From Eutrigla gurnardus (taxonomy: Eukaryota; Chordata; Actinopteri; Perciformes; Triglidae), in assembly GCA_963514095.1 (NCBI GenBank), contig OY741279.1, positions 7,958,322-8,022,321 of the forward strand: a stretch of 64,000 nucleotides of DNA. Reading direction: 5' to 3'. Each line of letters opens with the position of its first letter. Positions within the stretch are counted from its first letter, which is position 1. Shown piece by piece: positions 1 through 13,080 of the stretch. The notes under the pieces are model-generated. The model saw nothing but the letters and a program-made list of their open reading frames with translations, did no database searches and had not been told where the DNA came from. A program made the translations under genes and the position numbers.

Positions 1-3000
1 GTCAGTCTGCAAAGTCGTGTGTTTTCTTCAGCCTGCTCTAACTCTTCATCCCCACTAGACAGACTAGACTCTAAAATGCACCTCCTCTGGAAGCACAACT
101 GGGCCGAAATGAATACTGCTGTGCCATGAATGACGAGTAGCCTACATGTAAGTATCTAATTTTGAAGATGGTGATCTAGAAACTCAATTCACTAATGTAG
201 CTTGTTATCTTTAATGACAGTCTGCAGGCAAACACACAAAGACCTAATGTGGGCCAAACCCCTGACTTATAAGTCTTATGTGTTTCTCCCCCTCAGAAAC
301 ATACAGACACATTCATTTCTCGACATGGTTTTCATGAAATCTTGAACATTTGTGTGACAGGAGGAGAGCGTATGGCACAGGTTTAACATAATTCAGTATA
401 TTCTGTACAAAGAATCTTTCCTAAACACACATTTTTATTATAAGGACTAATGTATAAACAAGTCATCACTAACTCAGTGGCCAGTGATGATTTCCAGTCC
501 ATATAAATCTGGCCATGTCGTCATTGTGTGACTGCCTTGTGCTTCTTTTCTGCTGAGTTTCATCAAATTGATTATCATATCAGATGCTCTATTGATTTCA
601 TTTGATTTTTTACGCACTATGCCATTAATCCTTTCCAACCCCTCCCTTCTACTTCTCATTCTTCCACCTCACTTGCCTTTTTTCCAACTTTTATCAATAT
701 TTCACCACCAAGAGATCATCAGATTGCTAAATGGCTTCGCACAGGAAATGCGTGGTGTGTGCGTGTGACGGACACGTCGAGTGGAAGACTACTATGCACA
801 ATAATAACTAACTTACTCTGACGTCCGTGCCTTTCCAGTGTGTGGACACACCCTTTTTGTGCAACAGCACCTTGATAGCAGCAGTCGTTTCTCTGCTTCC
901 TGTACGGACACGGGCCTCTTCCAAAGTACATCCGACAAATAAAAAGATAAAACAATTGGAATGTGGTGAAGAGACTTTAAAGTTGCTGAAATGCGACGCT
1001 ACTTCCTTGAGTCTTGCTTGCAGAGCACTCACCTGGTCTTTTTTAGCATCTTGTTTTGTTAGCACTGTGATGTTGTATAACAGCTGAATTCTAAGTACCT
1101 ATCTGTTTTCCCCGGCACTTAAGCAGAGCCTCTTTTTTTTTCCCTCAATAAAGCCTGGATGTGCGACCATGCAGCGCCTACTAACTCCGTCTATTAATAC
1201 CTCCTCGCTTGCCCAAGGGAGAAGGGGTAGCGGCAGAAATAGCAGGTGCCTATTGCTTCTTTTAACATCAGCATCAACAGCAGTAAAATTAGACCACTAT
1301 GACGCCAACATACGTCGGTGCTGCAACCCAGGGGAGGAACCAGGCAGCGTAAGCCCGACAGAAAGAGAGGAGGGAAGCGAGAGCGAGGCGATGGGAGGGG
1401 GAGTATAGAAGAAAAATGATGAGCATATGAGGACAGCAGGGAGGGAGACAGACAGAGATCCCTGCCTGGGTCTAATTGTGAGCATGGTGGTGATGAAACA
1501 GCCGAGTTTGCCTCCACGCCACGACGACAAGCGCAATTTACCTCGACTCCAAATCCATCGCCTGATACCTTGCATTTGTAAAGATATGAAAGATTTACAA
1601 AGCCACAAATACTTCAGTGTTTCCCCCCATAGCTGAGTGACAGAGTGATATACAGTTATTTGCATTTTTAGTGAAGAAAATGACACAATTCCTGAAATAT
1701 TCCTTTCATTGTTTTACTGTCAACAGTGAGTTTCTATGCCACAGTCTGTGTGTTCACCGTCGGTCTGGGGTGACAAATCAAATGTAGGTTTGAACCCAGT
1801 CTGGATTCTTCGCTCTTATCAGTGCATGGTCTGATTTCTGTTTGCATTCTCAGTATCTAGAGGTGATTAGCACAACTCCGAGGATGACTGCTGTGGATTG
1901 AAGGGTGTGTAGAGACTTGCGTCATCATATGTGCTGATTTAAGGAAGTATTCCATTATGCCGACTCAGACTTTCAGGCTGAATCAGTGGCCAGAGGTGAT
2001 TAAAGAGGTTAGTCAACTATAGTAAGATTATTGAAGTACCTTTCCAGAGCTTATGTACTCACCTCACCCCTGTGAAAATGATCTTACGGACTGTAAATCA
2101 CAAGTAAAATGAGGTTTAACAGCCAGGTGTTACACATTCACATTTTACGTTATAAGATATTAGTCACAGGTATGTGAAAGTTTTGTGAATTTCCTTTCCG
2201 AGCATTAAAGCTCCGTAGCCCGGAGGAGTGTGTGACGTGCTATTCTTAGCGGTTATTTGACGCACTGAGCTACAATACTGAAGGGATTTCTCTCTCCAAT
2301 AATTACTGCTCATGGATACTGCCAGACTCCCCACACAGCAGCGTGTCCTCGTCTCGTCTCGTGGGATCAGTAACAAGGATGTTTCCCTGGAAACTGGACA
2401 GATCTATCATATGAAATTGGGTAATCCCATAGCTGCTGACAGAAAAATAATAGCTTTCGGGATTTTTAAAACACCCTAGTCAACAGTGAACTTGATTTGT
2501 CTGTTGTGTAACCCAAATTTCACACACTGGGTGGACTGTTATGCAATTATTGGAATATTAAAGACGTTTTTGACGAGGGGAAAAATGTTTGAATATCAAT
2601 TACATAAATGTGTAACAGTTTGAGAGAGAGTTTACACGTTATGAAACAGGGCGACACTTTAATTCTTATTACAGAGGCCAGTTTGGACTTAATCTCATGG
2701 TGAGTACAGCACAACAACAGACCAGACCCTGACTGGCTTCAAGGACTTCCATTCATCTCCGTTTCAGAAAATGATGTAGTGCCACAACCTCCCTTCATTG
2801 CTATTTTTTATTCTATAGAATAAGTGGGAAAACCCTGATTATTCTACTGTTTCACTACCTTGACTTTATATGTTTGCACATTTTTTCCTAAACTCTGCCA
2901 ATATTATAATTAGTCTCAGGAATATAGCCATTTTTACCCACTAGGTCATTCATATACTGTGGCCTATGTTGCCCCTCTAGATTCGCAAAAACCTTTGGCT

Positions 3001-3993
3001 GTCTCATAGGAGTTTTATGTTACTAGGTTGTATAATATTAAGCCTACCATTTCATTATATGCTGTTCCAGGGCATCGCCGGATCCTTTGTGTGCTGTTGT
3101 GCTGCTTGACTGCATATGGTAATGGGAGATATTGGGTGATATTTATAGTGTGTTGTCTAGTGTTTTTTTGTCCCCTTTCAGTACATATGAGGTCAGGTTG
3201 CCCCTCTGAGGCAGAAAAACTGCTCTGTGGTACCTTTATCCTGTAAACTGCAACACCCAATACGACCACAAATGTCACTATACCAAAGTGATCTAAGCAA
3301 TGTTACACCAGCCATCCATTCCCTCCTGGATGAGAACTTGTAACCCTTCCCTGATGTTGATCTAATGTTCCTGGCTTCTGGCTTGTATCTCTTCTCCAGG
3401 GCCTTTGCTGTCACACTGATGGACTGTTCCACTCAGCTGTTGCATGTGCTTCATGCTCTGGGTCCCGTCTATACCAGCAGAGAATTTAAGGTGTTTAATG
3501 GTTTGTAGTCGACAACTGATTTCCATCTGCCTCCTTCTTACTGACAAGATGTTGTGCTCTGTTTACAAGGATCCTCCCCACTAAAATAGAGAGTAGTCAA
3601 AGATCATCCCACTTGTTTTAATGTGACATGTTGTGATGACACTTGATACAACTCTCTATATGCTGATGAAGACAGTGAGATGTGGTTGAAAGGTAAAGAA
3701 GAGTTTTCACGCTCGAACAATTTCATTGTTTCATTGTTAACCCTAGCAGGCTAATTACATCCAGGGACACCAATAGACTTATAACATCCAGGGGCCCCAG
3801 ACAGATTTATACGGCCATGCACACACAGGTTGAACTCACTAAAATCTCACGGAAGTAGAGTTGGCGGTTGGCGTGTACTTCCCCTCCGGGCCAGCGGCGG
3901 CGCTCGAGGGCTCAGTCAAACCGGTTGCGTGAGCTGGAACTCGGCGTTAAACTGGTTGGCTGGCACGGGCTGGTTGGTTGGTTGAGTGTAGCC
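1..3993. other. Non-coding flank upstream of tmed10
   Basis: No exon chain was found on either strand. The open frames here are short, lack consistent splice partners and resemble no family I recognise. The stretch around 1190-1420 is richer in CG and purines than its surroundings and could be a promoter or untranslated exon, but nothing decides this. The last roughly 130 bases (3860-3993) are CG-rich and should hold the tmed10 promoter and 5' UTR. Confidence 0.5.
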
Positions 3994-6900
3994 ATGGCTC
4001 GACTCACTGCGCTACTGTTGTTACCGGTTCTTATTGAATCGGTATTTTCCATTTCTTTCTTTTTACCGGTCAACTCGAGGAAGTGTTTACGGGAGGAGAT
4101 CCACAAAGACGTCCTCGTCACGGGGGAATATGACATAACCGAACAGGCGAACACCAAAACTAATCTGCAGGTGAGGACAAACCTGCGGCTAGCTAACGTC
4201 ACAGTTAGCCTAACCATTTGTGCTGAGGCCGACATGACTCGAGTCTGTTAACGGTTTTTTAAAATTTAAGTACGCTAATTAGCCATTAACAGTGAAATCT
4301 AAAGCTCGTGTTAAAATAGTCTCAACTGTTTGAGGAGACGGCTGAAATATGTGGCAACTGTTGTTAGCATTGTAGCTAACATAGGCCCCGAAAAAGCCCT
4401 CTTCCTGGTTTAGCTGCTAAGTAGCTAGCTAACGTCAGTACTTGCTCACGTTATCCATACGCATTCAATTTCTGGCATAAAGTAAAATTACCCTGACACA
4501 AATGAATGCTGACTATATCATGTTTTGTGGGTTTTATGTCCCCAGTGTTTGTTTAAATGGTGTGAAACGATCCCGTCACTATCATAGGCTCGGCTCTGCT
4601 GCTGTTACACGTCAGTCTTACCGGAATAGCGTTTAGTCGCAAGCTACCGTCATTAGCCACCTAAGCTAGGCTACATGTCAACGAAACCTTGTATGTATAT
4701 AACAATTACTTTTTATTTGTACGAATGAGATCCTGAGATTTCCTCCATACATCCCACAAGGGTGTACGCTCGTTATTAATCCATAAACGTTACATCCTCA
4801 AATATAACAATCTCGAAGTATCCATGTTCTAACAGCTGTCAAATAACATTACTGGTTTGCTGATATTAATGTGGTAGTCAATGCTGATGATTGAATAGTT
4901 TTATGTAAAGCAGAAGAGACATTTCCAAACTCCCTATGCAATTTGACTAAATCCTTAAATTTCACTTGATAGTGTAACCAACGGCAGTTGATTGATTAAA
5001 TATTGGGGGTGTACCCTCAAATTGAGTGATGTTGAAAGCACAATTAAAGCAATTATATAATTTCTCTATTTTTTTTTAACTTTATAGATCACAGATTCTT
5101 CCAGCCACACTCTTTACTCCAAGGAAGATGCGGTAAAAGGGAAGTTTGCCTTCACCACAGAGGACTATGACATGTTTGAAGTGTGCTTTGAGAGCAAATC
5201 ACCCATGGGTAAGTGCGATGCACCCAAAACTTGTGTCACTCGTCAAAGTCATTACAGACAGACAGATATACCTACAGTATGCTACAACATAATCACTTAT
5301 TGAGCAATTATCAATGTCAGTTTATGATGGTTTTGCTCCACTTTGTTTAGAAATAAAATTTGCAATGACATTTTCACCTTTGGGGATATTTTTGTTTGGC
5401 TTATGAACAGACGGTTAAGAAATTAGAAATGTGATGTTTTATGCAATGTGTTCCATTTCCACAATAAAGATAAGACAAAAATACTTTGCATTCTTAAGTA
5501 ATAATGTAGAAGGGATGATTGGAAACTGATACCGATTGATACAGAAAGCCATATATGGAAAAACAGCAGAAAGCTTCTTAGTTGGCACGTAAAATGAAGT
5601 ATTTTCTGAAACTAGGCAAGGTTTATATATCATCGTGACTGAATACCATTTAACATGTTATATTTCAGTTAGTTGCAGACACTAATATCTGTGCTCCTTT
5701 TTAATCAGGTACTGGAAGAGTGCCTGACCAGCTGGTCAATCTGGACATGAAGCATGGTGTGGAGGCCAAAAACTATGAAGAGGTAAGTGTGGAAGTCTGA
5801 ACAGTTTTTCTTTTGTTAGAAAGATACAGAACACATATTCCCTCCTCCGACTTAAAAAAAACAGACCAACTAGTGAGCTTTAGATTCATTTTAAGCAATT
5901 CTTAACATTAATCAGCCTGATATGTAAGTAGGCCCTACCCAGGATAAAGGACGTCATTTATCAAACAAAAGGAGTTCAGATGCAAGAGTTACACAAGCCG
6001 TTCCCTGTATCTGTTGCACAACACGTAAATAAGCACTCACTTAATGAGATTAATAAATTAAGTTGACCTGCGGTAAAGAGAATAAAGAGCTCTGGTACTG
6101 TATGTATATTAATGTCAGCTTAAAAACTTGTTCCTGGTGGCAGCAATGTGGATGACTTGTGCTGTATTAGTGGCGATGTCAAGTGTCCATTGACAAATTG
6201 TAATGACGTCAAGGTGGCATAGTGTAAAAAGAAGACAGGGAAATCAGTGGATGAGGTTCTTTGTTTCAACATCATTCAATATTTTCCTCAGTAGGGACAC
6301 ATCATTGTGCATCATCACTTCCATTACTTAGTGGTCCTTCTGAGAATTAATCACACTCACAGGCAACACTTGATAATGAGTACAGAAGTGATAAAGCTGA
6401 GAATCGCCCCCTTTCCCACACATGGTACACGATCATGATGTTCTGCTGCTCCACTGAGTTAGTGTAGGTGGATGTTCAGGGAGAGCTCCAAGTGTGCTTG
6501 CCTATTCAATAGGCATTAGGTGGAGCTGGGATTGTATCATCCTAGGTATATGGGTGTGTTACTTTTCAAATGTTCATGATTTATTGCTGAAAGAATCCTT
6601 GTCTGTATGTTTGGGAATGTGTACTTGGCAGATCCATGCTGTATATCAGGCAGATTTTAATATGCAAATTACGTAATGGGGAAAATCATCATGTCTCGGG
6701 CTGCAGATGTCGATGTCTGGGCCTGCTGCACATAGTTGCTGACTTTGGTCCAGATGCAAGGGAGACCAATGCGTTGCTGCTGCTAGTTTTTGTCATTAAG
6801 GGTTCACACAGGAAGTGTCAAAAGTTGTAAACCTATTCTCTGGGCAGGTTTGGGGACCTGTCCTGCATTGAGACTGCAACAAAATAACAACAAATCTACA

Positions 6901-8059
6901 CTGAAAAGTGTCTTGCACCACAACACACAGGAAAATGGCCGCCATAATCATCAGATGAATCTTTTAAATAATTAATTTGAGCAGTTCATTTTGTACACGT
7001 CACACATTCATGTCACGTAATCCTGTGGTTGGTCCATTTTGTGCTCCACCTTCTTAGGTGGTGCAGCTGTTCATTTCACACCAGAGTTCAAAAGGCAGCT
7101 CTCTCACCCGCTTAAATGAGCAGGACTAACTGGCAAACAGTAGTTTGGTCAAACACATAAGGTGTGTACCTTCTTGAGGCAAATTTGTGATATTGGACTC
7201 AACAATACAATTGACTAACCCTGACTTGACTACGTAGCATCAGAGTGACACCTGTTGGACAAAGTATGTAATGGCATTGCTTAAAAGGTAGTTCCATCTT
7301 TCCTACCATTGGCTTCACAGGCTTAACTTTTCTCTAGTTTCAGTAGCTTCTGCTTTGTCTCTCTAGATTGCCAAGGTGGAGAAGCTGAAGCCTCTTGAGG
7401 TGGAGCTGAGGCGACTGGAGGACCTGTCGGAGTCCATCGTCAATGATTTTGCTTACATGAAGAAGAGAGAGGAGGAGATGCGAGACACCAACGGTAAGAG
7501 AACGATCAACTGCATGTAAGGTGTATGTAACCTCCATAACCTACGTTACATAATTGACTGTAATAACCCTCATTACAATGTACAGGTAATGCTGTGAAAA
7601 GCGTGTAAGATTCATATACATTTAATTATCTGTTACCTGAGGGTCCGCACAGCGTCTCCATAAAATATTTGATCCATCCATTAACTTTTGTATGTCGTAC
7701 ATAGGTGTTCATACATAAAACATTGGGTTAACTAATTTCTGTGTACGATAGACTGTAGTGTGTTAAAGGTGAAGAAGAAAAAAGGTCAGTCTTGACAGAC
7801 GACTGACATGACATTCTTACAAGCGTGTTTGTTTTGGTTGGGTTGAATCTAAGAAACCTTTCACATGTCTATATCAACAATTCTTGAACAATAACAGGAC
7901 TATATCTCTTTTTCTTTTTTCCCCCACCACTCCCCAGAGTCCACCAACACGCGTGTGCTGTATTTCAGTATATTCTCCATGTGCTGTCTGATTGGGCTGG
8001 CCACATGGCAGGTCTTCTATTTGCGGCGCTTCTTCAAGGCAAAGAAACTGATCGAGTAG
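3994..8059 (+). CDS. tmed10: Transmembrane emp24 (p24 delta1) cargo receptor TMED10
   Basis: Exons 3994-4170, 5088-5208, 5709-5782, 7367-7493 and 7938-8059 join in frame to 206 residues, close to the human length of 219. The protein is a type I membrane cargo receptor that cycles between ER and Golgi in COPI and COPII vesicles. The sequence shows a signal peptide (about residues 1-20), then a GOLD domain with the conserved cysteine pair (RKCLREE near the mature start and MFEVCFES). A luminal coiled coil follows ([20 protein letters not shown]), then one membrane span (about 174-194) and the cytosolic tail [11 protein letters not shown] with its FF and KKLIE sorting signals. The ATG at 3994 is chosen because the frame upstream has no ATG and the signal peptide begins here. 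The match to human TMED10 is near-continuous from [12 protein letters not shown] onward. All junctions are GT-AG. Confidence 0.97.
4171..5087. other. tmed10 intron 1, CG-rich with GCTAGC/GTTAGC motifs
   Basis: No coding potential is seen. The first 550 bases contain many copies of the words GCTAGC, GCTAAC and GTTAGC (for example near 4187-4205, 4360-4382, 4421-4436 and 4640-4675). They continue the CG-rich promoter region into the intron. Confidence 0.45.
5783..7366. other. tmed10 intron 3, no recognised element
   Basis: This is the longest intron of the gene, about 1.6 kb. Short open frames (for example 6494-6676 and 6636-6830) have no splice context and no recognisable family. I see no clear mobile element. 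Confidence 0.4.
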
Positions 8060-9313
8060 AATGGCTCCTCACCTCGGGGGAAGCTGCCTTCCGTTCAGCC
8101 GACACATCCAAACATCCACCCTCCATGGACTAGCTCCAGCAAACAACAGCAAGTGGGGTTGAGGGGCTCAATTTCTAGTTTTCACGGCTGTAAGAAAGAG
8201 TACCAAGGCTGTCCTCTGGAGAAAAAAAATGATTCACCTGCTTATTTAGTGGTTGGAAACATGAAAAGCGCTGTAGGGAGAAATGCACTGTGAGACATGG
8301 AAGGTGTATGTCACTGCATTAGTGACATATATCCATTTCATGGTACTTCACTTTTCTGTCTGCACTGTTTTGAATGTCACAGCTTACTGAATAAGAACTT
8401 GTTCCTTCAACCAGTTCAACAGTGATGTTTGATTTTGAGCTCGATTTGACTGGATATGCCATGAGCGAATGTCCTTCCATTGCCCTTCTGTTGATGTACA
8501 CATTCTTTGCCATGCCAAGCAAACTAGATCCTTGGTGCTCTTTTATCAAGTGAAGGCTATTTGAGAAAGTGGTTTGCTGTTACTTTGAGAAAATGAGCAA
8601 CCACTGAACTTCTGTGTTATGTCACTTAATTTGCATTCATGTTTGGTAGCTAAATTTAACAGTGTCTTTAGTTTGTTTTCATATTGTAAATGCTATTTAG
8701 CTGCTTTATACAGGTATATTTTGAGGGGATGTGAGTAATATTCTCCTTTACAGTTATAAACTAGGTCACTCAAATGAGCTCTTCCACATTGTAGTTGTTT
8801 TTGAAACACCTGAACATTAATTTTTCACAGATCAAACATATCCCTTAACCAAAAAAAACCTGGTCCTTAGGAAGGAATTTGCAGCATTATATTGTATGTA
8901 TATGGCTGTGAGTACTTTAATCACCTGACGTCTATGATACAGTTCATATATACTTGCAAGTTTCTCTTGTCTCAAGGTTTGTCAGTAAACGTAATGTAGG
9001 CAATCCACACTTTCAGAAATGTCCTTTCAGTCATGCGCCCTTTTATTCACATACTGGTAAATTTGATCATCCTTTTAGAATTTTCAAAAAAATCACTTTC
9101 CAATTACAGTGCCGATCCATCCAGCGTGCTTCTCTTCTTTGGGGATACTTATGAGGCTTGGGTTACAGGAGAATGTGGGTGGTTGCAAATATTCAGTTTT
9201 TGACGGGGATTAATTGAGGCATCTGTCATGGGTACATTTTTAACAATGGCATCAATGATTTTTATGTTGACTGATAAATTTTGTAAATTTGTGTTGGGCT
9301 TTTATTCAATAAA
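8060..9313 (+). other. tmed10: tmed10 3' UTR with poly(A) signal
   Basis: The stop codon is followed by about 1.25 kb without another exon, up to a canonical AATAAA at 9308-9313, which I take as the tmed10 polyadenylation signal. Earlier weaker signals may also be used. The interval is AT-rich and contains no supported gene. Confidence 0.5.
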
Positions 9314-9939
9314 ATATTGGATGGATTTTCATTTGTTACGGTTTAGTCTAACATGTATTCGCACAAGTGATGCTAATGTGATGCTGTCTCAAAGGCCGTT
9401 TTTGATTTTTAAAAGTGTTTCAACATCACATAATGTGGGATGCAATATCACATTATTGTGAGTGGCAGACTCAAATCGCGACAGCAGAAATTTAAGTAGT
9501 TTATACACGCGATTGATGCACAATTATTGGTGTTCACAATAGTGCACTGTAAAAAAAATATGGATATTTTCAGACTACATTTTATGCATCCATTAGCTGC
9601 TGAGATAGTTTAGTCCAAAAAATGCTGGTTTATCTTCTGGGGACAATGAATATCTGTACAAAACATCACAGCAGTCCATCTAATAGCAGATATATATTCA
9701 GTTCCTCCAAACCGACAGACTGAAGGATAATCGGACAGTTGCTCGTTTGCGCATGTCACTAAACACACCGCAGATGACGCAATAGCTAGGGAGACGGGGC
9801 ACCAATCAAATGAGAGCGCAGTCACAATCACCCGGATGTACTCCTGAAGTACTTCCTCCCTCGTCAAAACATTCGCATGGCAGAGCTACTAACCGTTTCT
9901 AGGCGTTTACACTGACAGCGAGGTGTTTACACAGCAAGT

Positions 9940-12363
9940 ATGCCGGGCCCGGACAAAGAAACGGACCTGACGGAGAGGATTGAGGCGTTTCTGTCCGACC
10001 TGAAACGCGGAGGGAGCGGGACGGGACCGCTCCGGGGCTCGGCGGAGATGGCCCGAGAGACGACAGCCCTGCTCCGCAGAATCACAGCCCAGGCTCGGTG
10101 GGGCAGCGCAGGTACTACACGCTACAGTTGGAAGGGATGTAGCTGAGTGTGGAAGTGTCATTGTAGCTGGACAGCGGGAGGACTTCCGTCAAACCTGTGC
10201 TCGCTGCTGCTACAGCTGTCAGGAGTGTTGTGGTGTTTGTTGTGGAACGTGGTTTCTAATAAAGTTGTTTTTTAACAGTTACTGAGGAGGAAGTAAGTAG
10301 ACTCAATAGAGATATGATAAGGACTCTCTCAACTTGAGACCCCAGGAAGACTAACTGTGTTTGGGGCTCAGCTAAGGGTTCAGGGGATTGAGGTTTGATT
10401 TGATAGATGTCTTTACTTCTGTTCTCCGTTTCAGGCGATCTGATGGAAATAATCCGTAAAGAGGGCAGGAGGATGACCGCTGCTCAGCCATCGGAGACCA
10501 CTGTTGGCAACATGATCAGACGGGTGCTGAAGATCGTCAGAGAGGAGTACGCCAGGTGAGGACAGGATGACAGAGATCCAGTCACTGCACTGGAGAGGGT
10601 CTAGATTAAGGTTCTCTAATTACCCTAATCATTTCATAAGAGGTTTCCTGCAAAGGGTTATTTAATTTGATATTAATTATAGGGAACACAGCTTTTTCCT
10701 CAATTGAACAGCTCAAATATAAACCAAGTAATTATTGTCTTTATTAATTTATTATTATAAAAGTACAGACCCAAATGTGGTAACTTCAATGTTTCTTTCG
10801 TGTCGTGGTCACTTTTTTTCATGTAATTTTGTATATGTGGGTTTTCTGCCGTAGTACTAATTTTCTACCGGGCTCTTCAAGTTACACATTATGTCTATGA
10901 AAGTGAATGTAGCGTTTCTTTGCACCGTTCTTCTTCCTGGGAGCTCATTTGCTCCGTTGTTTCCTCTCAGATCTCGAGGCAGCAGCGAAGAGACGGACCA
11001 GCAGGAATCCCTCCACAAGCTGCTGACCTCTGGAGGACTCAGCGAGGAGAACTTCAGACAGCATTTCGCCGCCCTTAAAGCAAACGTCATCGAGGCCATC
11101 AATGAGTTGCTGACCGAGCTGGGTACGTTTGTTTTTGTTTTATTTAAAGGGAAAATTAGCAGATGTTCAACCCTATATCTACCTGTCTGAGTTAGATATA
11201 TAGTGTGAAAAACACAAAATCTGTTGTTCTTCCATATTCCCCAGACGTGACATGACAGACATATTTAGGGTATAGGGTTAGGGAGACCTACAGAATGCTA
11301 CTCTCAGCTTTGGTAGCTATGGGAAGCAATGTTTCTTACTTCACCACTTCACTTTCCAGAGGGAACAACTGACAACATCGCGATGCAGGCTCTGGAGCAC
11401 ATCCACTCTAATGAGGTCATCATGACTATCGGTCGCTCTCGCACCGTGGAGGCCTTCCTCAAAGACGCTGCACGCAAACGCAAGTTCCACGTCATCGTGG
11501 CAGAGTGCGCCCCCTTCTGTCAGGTAGGAATAACACCTCAAAGATGCAAGACGTGATTAAATCATTGAGATTCAAGATTTTTGTGGATTTAACCTTATTT
11601 GTTGACCTTTGACCAGGGACATGAGATGGCAACCAGTCTCTCAAAAGCCGGCATCGAAACAACCGTGATCGCAGACGCTGCCATATTTGCCGTTATGTCT
11701 CGCGTTAATAAGGTATTTAACACCACAGACATCTTTGAAGCTGCCGTGTCAGAGCGTGTGAGTTAACCTGTGTGGGGATGTGTTTTTAGGTCATCATTGG
11801 TACGCAGACAGTTCTGGCAAACGGAGGCCTGAGGGCCGTCAACGGGACACACACTCTGGCCCTCGCAGCCAAGCACCATTCAACCCCGCTGATTGTTTGT
11901 GCTCCCATGTTCAAGCTCTCGCCTCAGGTAAGAAGACTCGAGTCAAATTTCTCTAATTCCAGCAGAAAACAACATGATGTTAAAACTATTTTGTCTCCTT
12001 AGTTCCCGAATGAAGAAGATACCTTCCACAAGTTTGTCTCTCCGCATGAGGTGCTTCCGTTCACTGAAGGTAACGGACATTCCTTGCAAAATGCTTATCA
12101 ACAGCCAAATTCTGCATAATTTTTAGGCCTTCAAAAATATATATTCCTCTTTTGTAGGATAACTTACTGAAGTTCATTTTCACAGTTTTACAATTTGTAT
12201 TTCAGGTGAGATTCTCTCAAAGGTGAACGTGCACTGCCCGGTGTTTGACTACGTCCCACCCGAGCTCATCACACTGTTCATCTCTAACATTGGAGGACAT
12301 GCACCGTCGTACATCTACCGATTGATGAGTGAACTTTACCACCCAGAAGACCACGAACTTTAA
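9940..12363 (+). CDS. eif2b2: Translation initiation factor eIF2B subunit beta
   Basis: Eight exons (9940-10111, 10435-10555, 10971-11122, 11360-11523, 11617-11712, 11790-11927, 12003-12069, 12206-12363) join in frame to 355 residues; the human protein has 351. It is a regulatory subunit of the eIF2B decamer, the guanine nucleotide exchange factor for eIF2, and acts in the cytosol in translation initiation and the integrated stress response. Almost every block matches human EIF2B2: the N-terminal helical region ([43 protein letters not shown]), the linker [14 protein letters not shown], and the Rossmann-like C-terminal domain ([72 protein letters not shown]). It ends with [24 protein letters not shown]. 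The ATG at 9940 starts the conserved MPG. A poly(A) signal lies 16 bases past the stop. Confidence 0.97.
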
Positions 12364-12378
12364 CTGGTGTAATTAACA

Positions 12379-12384
12379 AATAAA
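12379..12384 (+). other. eif2b2: Poly(A) signal of eif2b2
   Basis: A canonical AATAAA sits 16 bases after the stop codon, implying a very short 3' UTR. The minus-strand 7SL unit begins roughly 65 bases further on. Confidence 0.6.
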
Positions 12385-12624
12385 TTAAATTACCTTTGTT
12401 GAAGTAATTTTGGTCTTTTTTGATGAGGTACTGGGAGTGTCTTGTTGCATGATGTAGTAGCAGGAGTCGTCCAGGTGGAGGCGGTGTAGGATCCGCAGAG
12501 CAGCCGGTCTGTGAGTGTTTTTAATGTGAATAAGAAGATAAAGACAGAGCCATGAAGCTGCTGTGTGATGTAAAGATATAATGGATGAGTGTTCGCGTTG
12601 AAACAGCGGTTTAGTAGAAAGTGT

Positions 12625-12628
12625 AAAA
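12625..12628 (-). terminator. rn7sl: Pol III terminator of 7SL copy 1
   Basis: A run of four T on the minus strand directly follows GGGACCCAGTC, where the 7SL transcript is expected to end. Confidence 0.7.
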
Positions 12629-12923
12629 GACTGGGTCCCGCTGTATTATTCAGGCTGCACTACAGTGTCTATTCACAGGCGCGATCCCACTACTGAGCGG
12701 CACGGGGGCTTTGGCCTGCTCCGTTTCCGACCTGGGCCGGTGCACCCCTCCTTAGACGACCTGGTGGTCCCGGGCTCCCCCTGGAGCACCATATCGATAC
12801 CGAACTTAGTGCGGACACCCGATCGGCATAGTCCACTGCAGCTCAGAACTCCTGAACTCAAACGCTCCGCCAGACTCAGCCTCCCAGCAACTTGGATTAC
12901 AGGCGCGCGCCACCGCACCCGGC
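12625..12923 (-). ncRNA. rn7sl: 7SL signal recognition particle RNA, copy 1
   Basis: Read on the minus strand from 12923, the RNA begins GCCGGGTGCGGTGGCGCGCG and follows human 7SL along its whole length of about 299 bases. The Alu domain keeps the 5' hairpins and the TGTAATCC turn bound by SRP9/14. The central part keeps TATGCCGATCGGGTGTCCGC and CACTAAGTTCGGTAT. Helix 8 keeps CCCAGGTCGGAAACGGAGCA with the GGAA loop (plus-strand 12722-12729) and the SRP54-binding asymmetric loop. The 3' end closes on GGGATCGCGCCTGTGAATAG and GGGACCCAGTC, followed by a TTTT terminator at 12625-12628. The RNA is the scaffold of the SRP, which targets nascent secretory proteins to the ER. Full length, promoter elements and terminator argue for a functional Pol III gene rather than a processed copy. 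Confidence 0.95.
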
Positions 12924-12947
12924 GAGAAACAGAGCTGCTCACAGGGC

Positions 12948-12973
12948 TTTTAACTTGGACGAACATGACGTCA
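12948..12973 (-). promoter_or_regulatory. rn7sl: 7SL copy 1 promoter: TATA-like box and CRE/ATF site
   Basis: On the minus strand TTAAAA lies at 12948-12953 (about -30 to -25 from the RNA 5' end) and a perfect palindromic TGACGTCA at 12966-12973 (about -50 to -43). The human 7SL gene has an ATF/CRE site at the same distance, so the element supports an active Pol III type promoter. Confidence 0.8.
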
Positions 12974-13080
12974 CCACGAAGCACGCGGCACAGCGGCATC
13001 TAGCGGCTGGAAGGTAAAACTGCAGCACCGTCAGAGGTGAGAGGATTTATCTTATTTATCGCTGTATAACGTCATGATTT

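Larger units (their letters stand above)
12449..13080. repeat. Direct repeat unit A containing 7SL copy 1
   Basis: About 630 bases are repeated in direct orientation 1377 bases downstream (13826-14457). The unit spans the 7SL RNA gene, about 180 bases beyond its terminator and about 157 bases of promoter flank. The two units differ by roughly 13 substitutions counted by eye and by no indel, so the duplication is recent or the copies are being homogenised. The 745 bases between the units are not repeated. Confidence 0.9.

Noticed and set aside
1169..1686. Overlapping frames on both strands upstream of tmed10
   Set aside because: They are low-complexity, purine-rich sequence with no conserved motif and no consistent exon chain.
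3868..4251. Longer tmed10 first exon starting at 3868 and running past 4170
   Set aside because: The upstream start is TTG, not ATG. The signal peptide begins at 3994 and a GT donor at 4171 joins to the next conserved block.
12665..13003. Open frame of 112 codons, repeated at 14042-14356 with 104 codons; looks like a duplicated protein
   Set aside because: It is the antisense of the 7SL RNA gene. Similarity between the two frames comes from the RNA duplication, not from protein coding.
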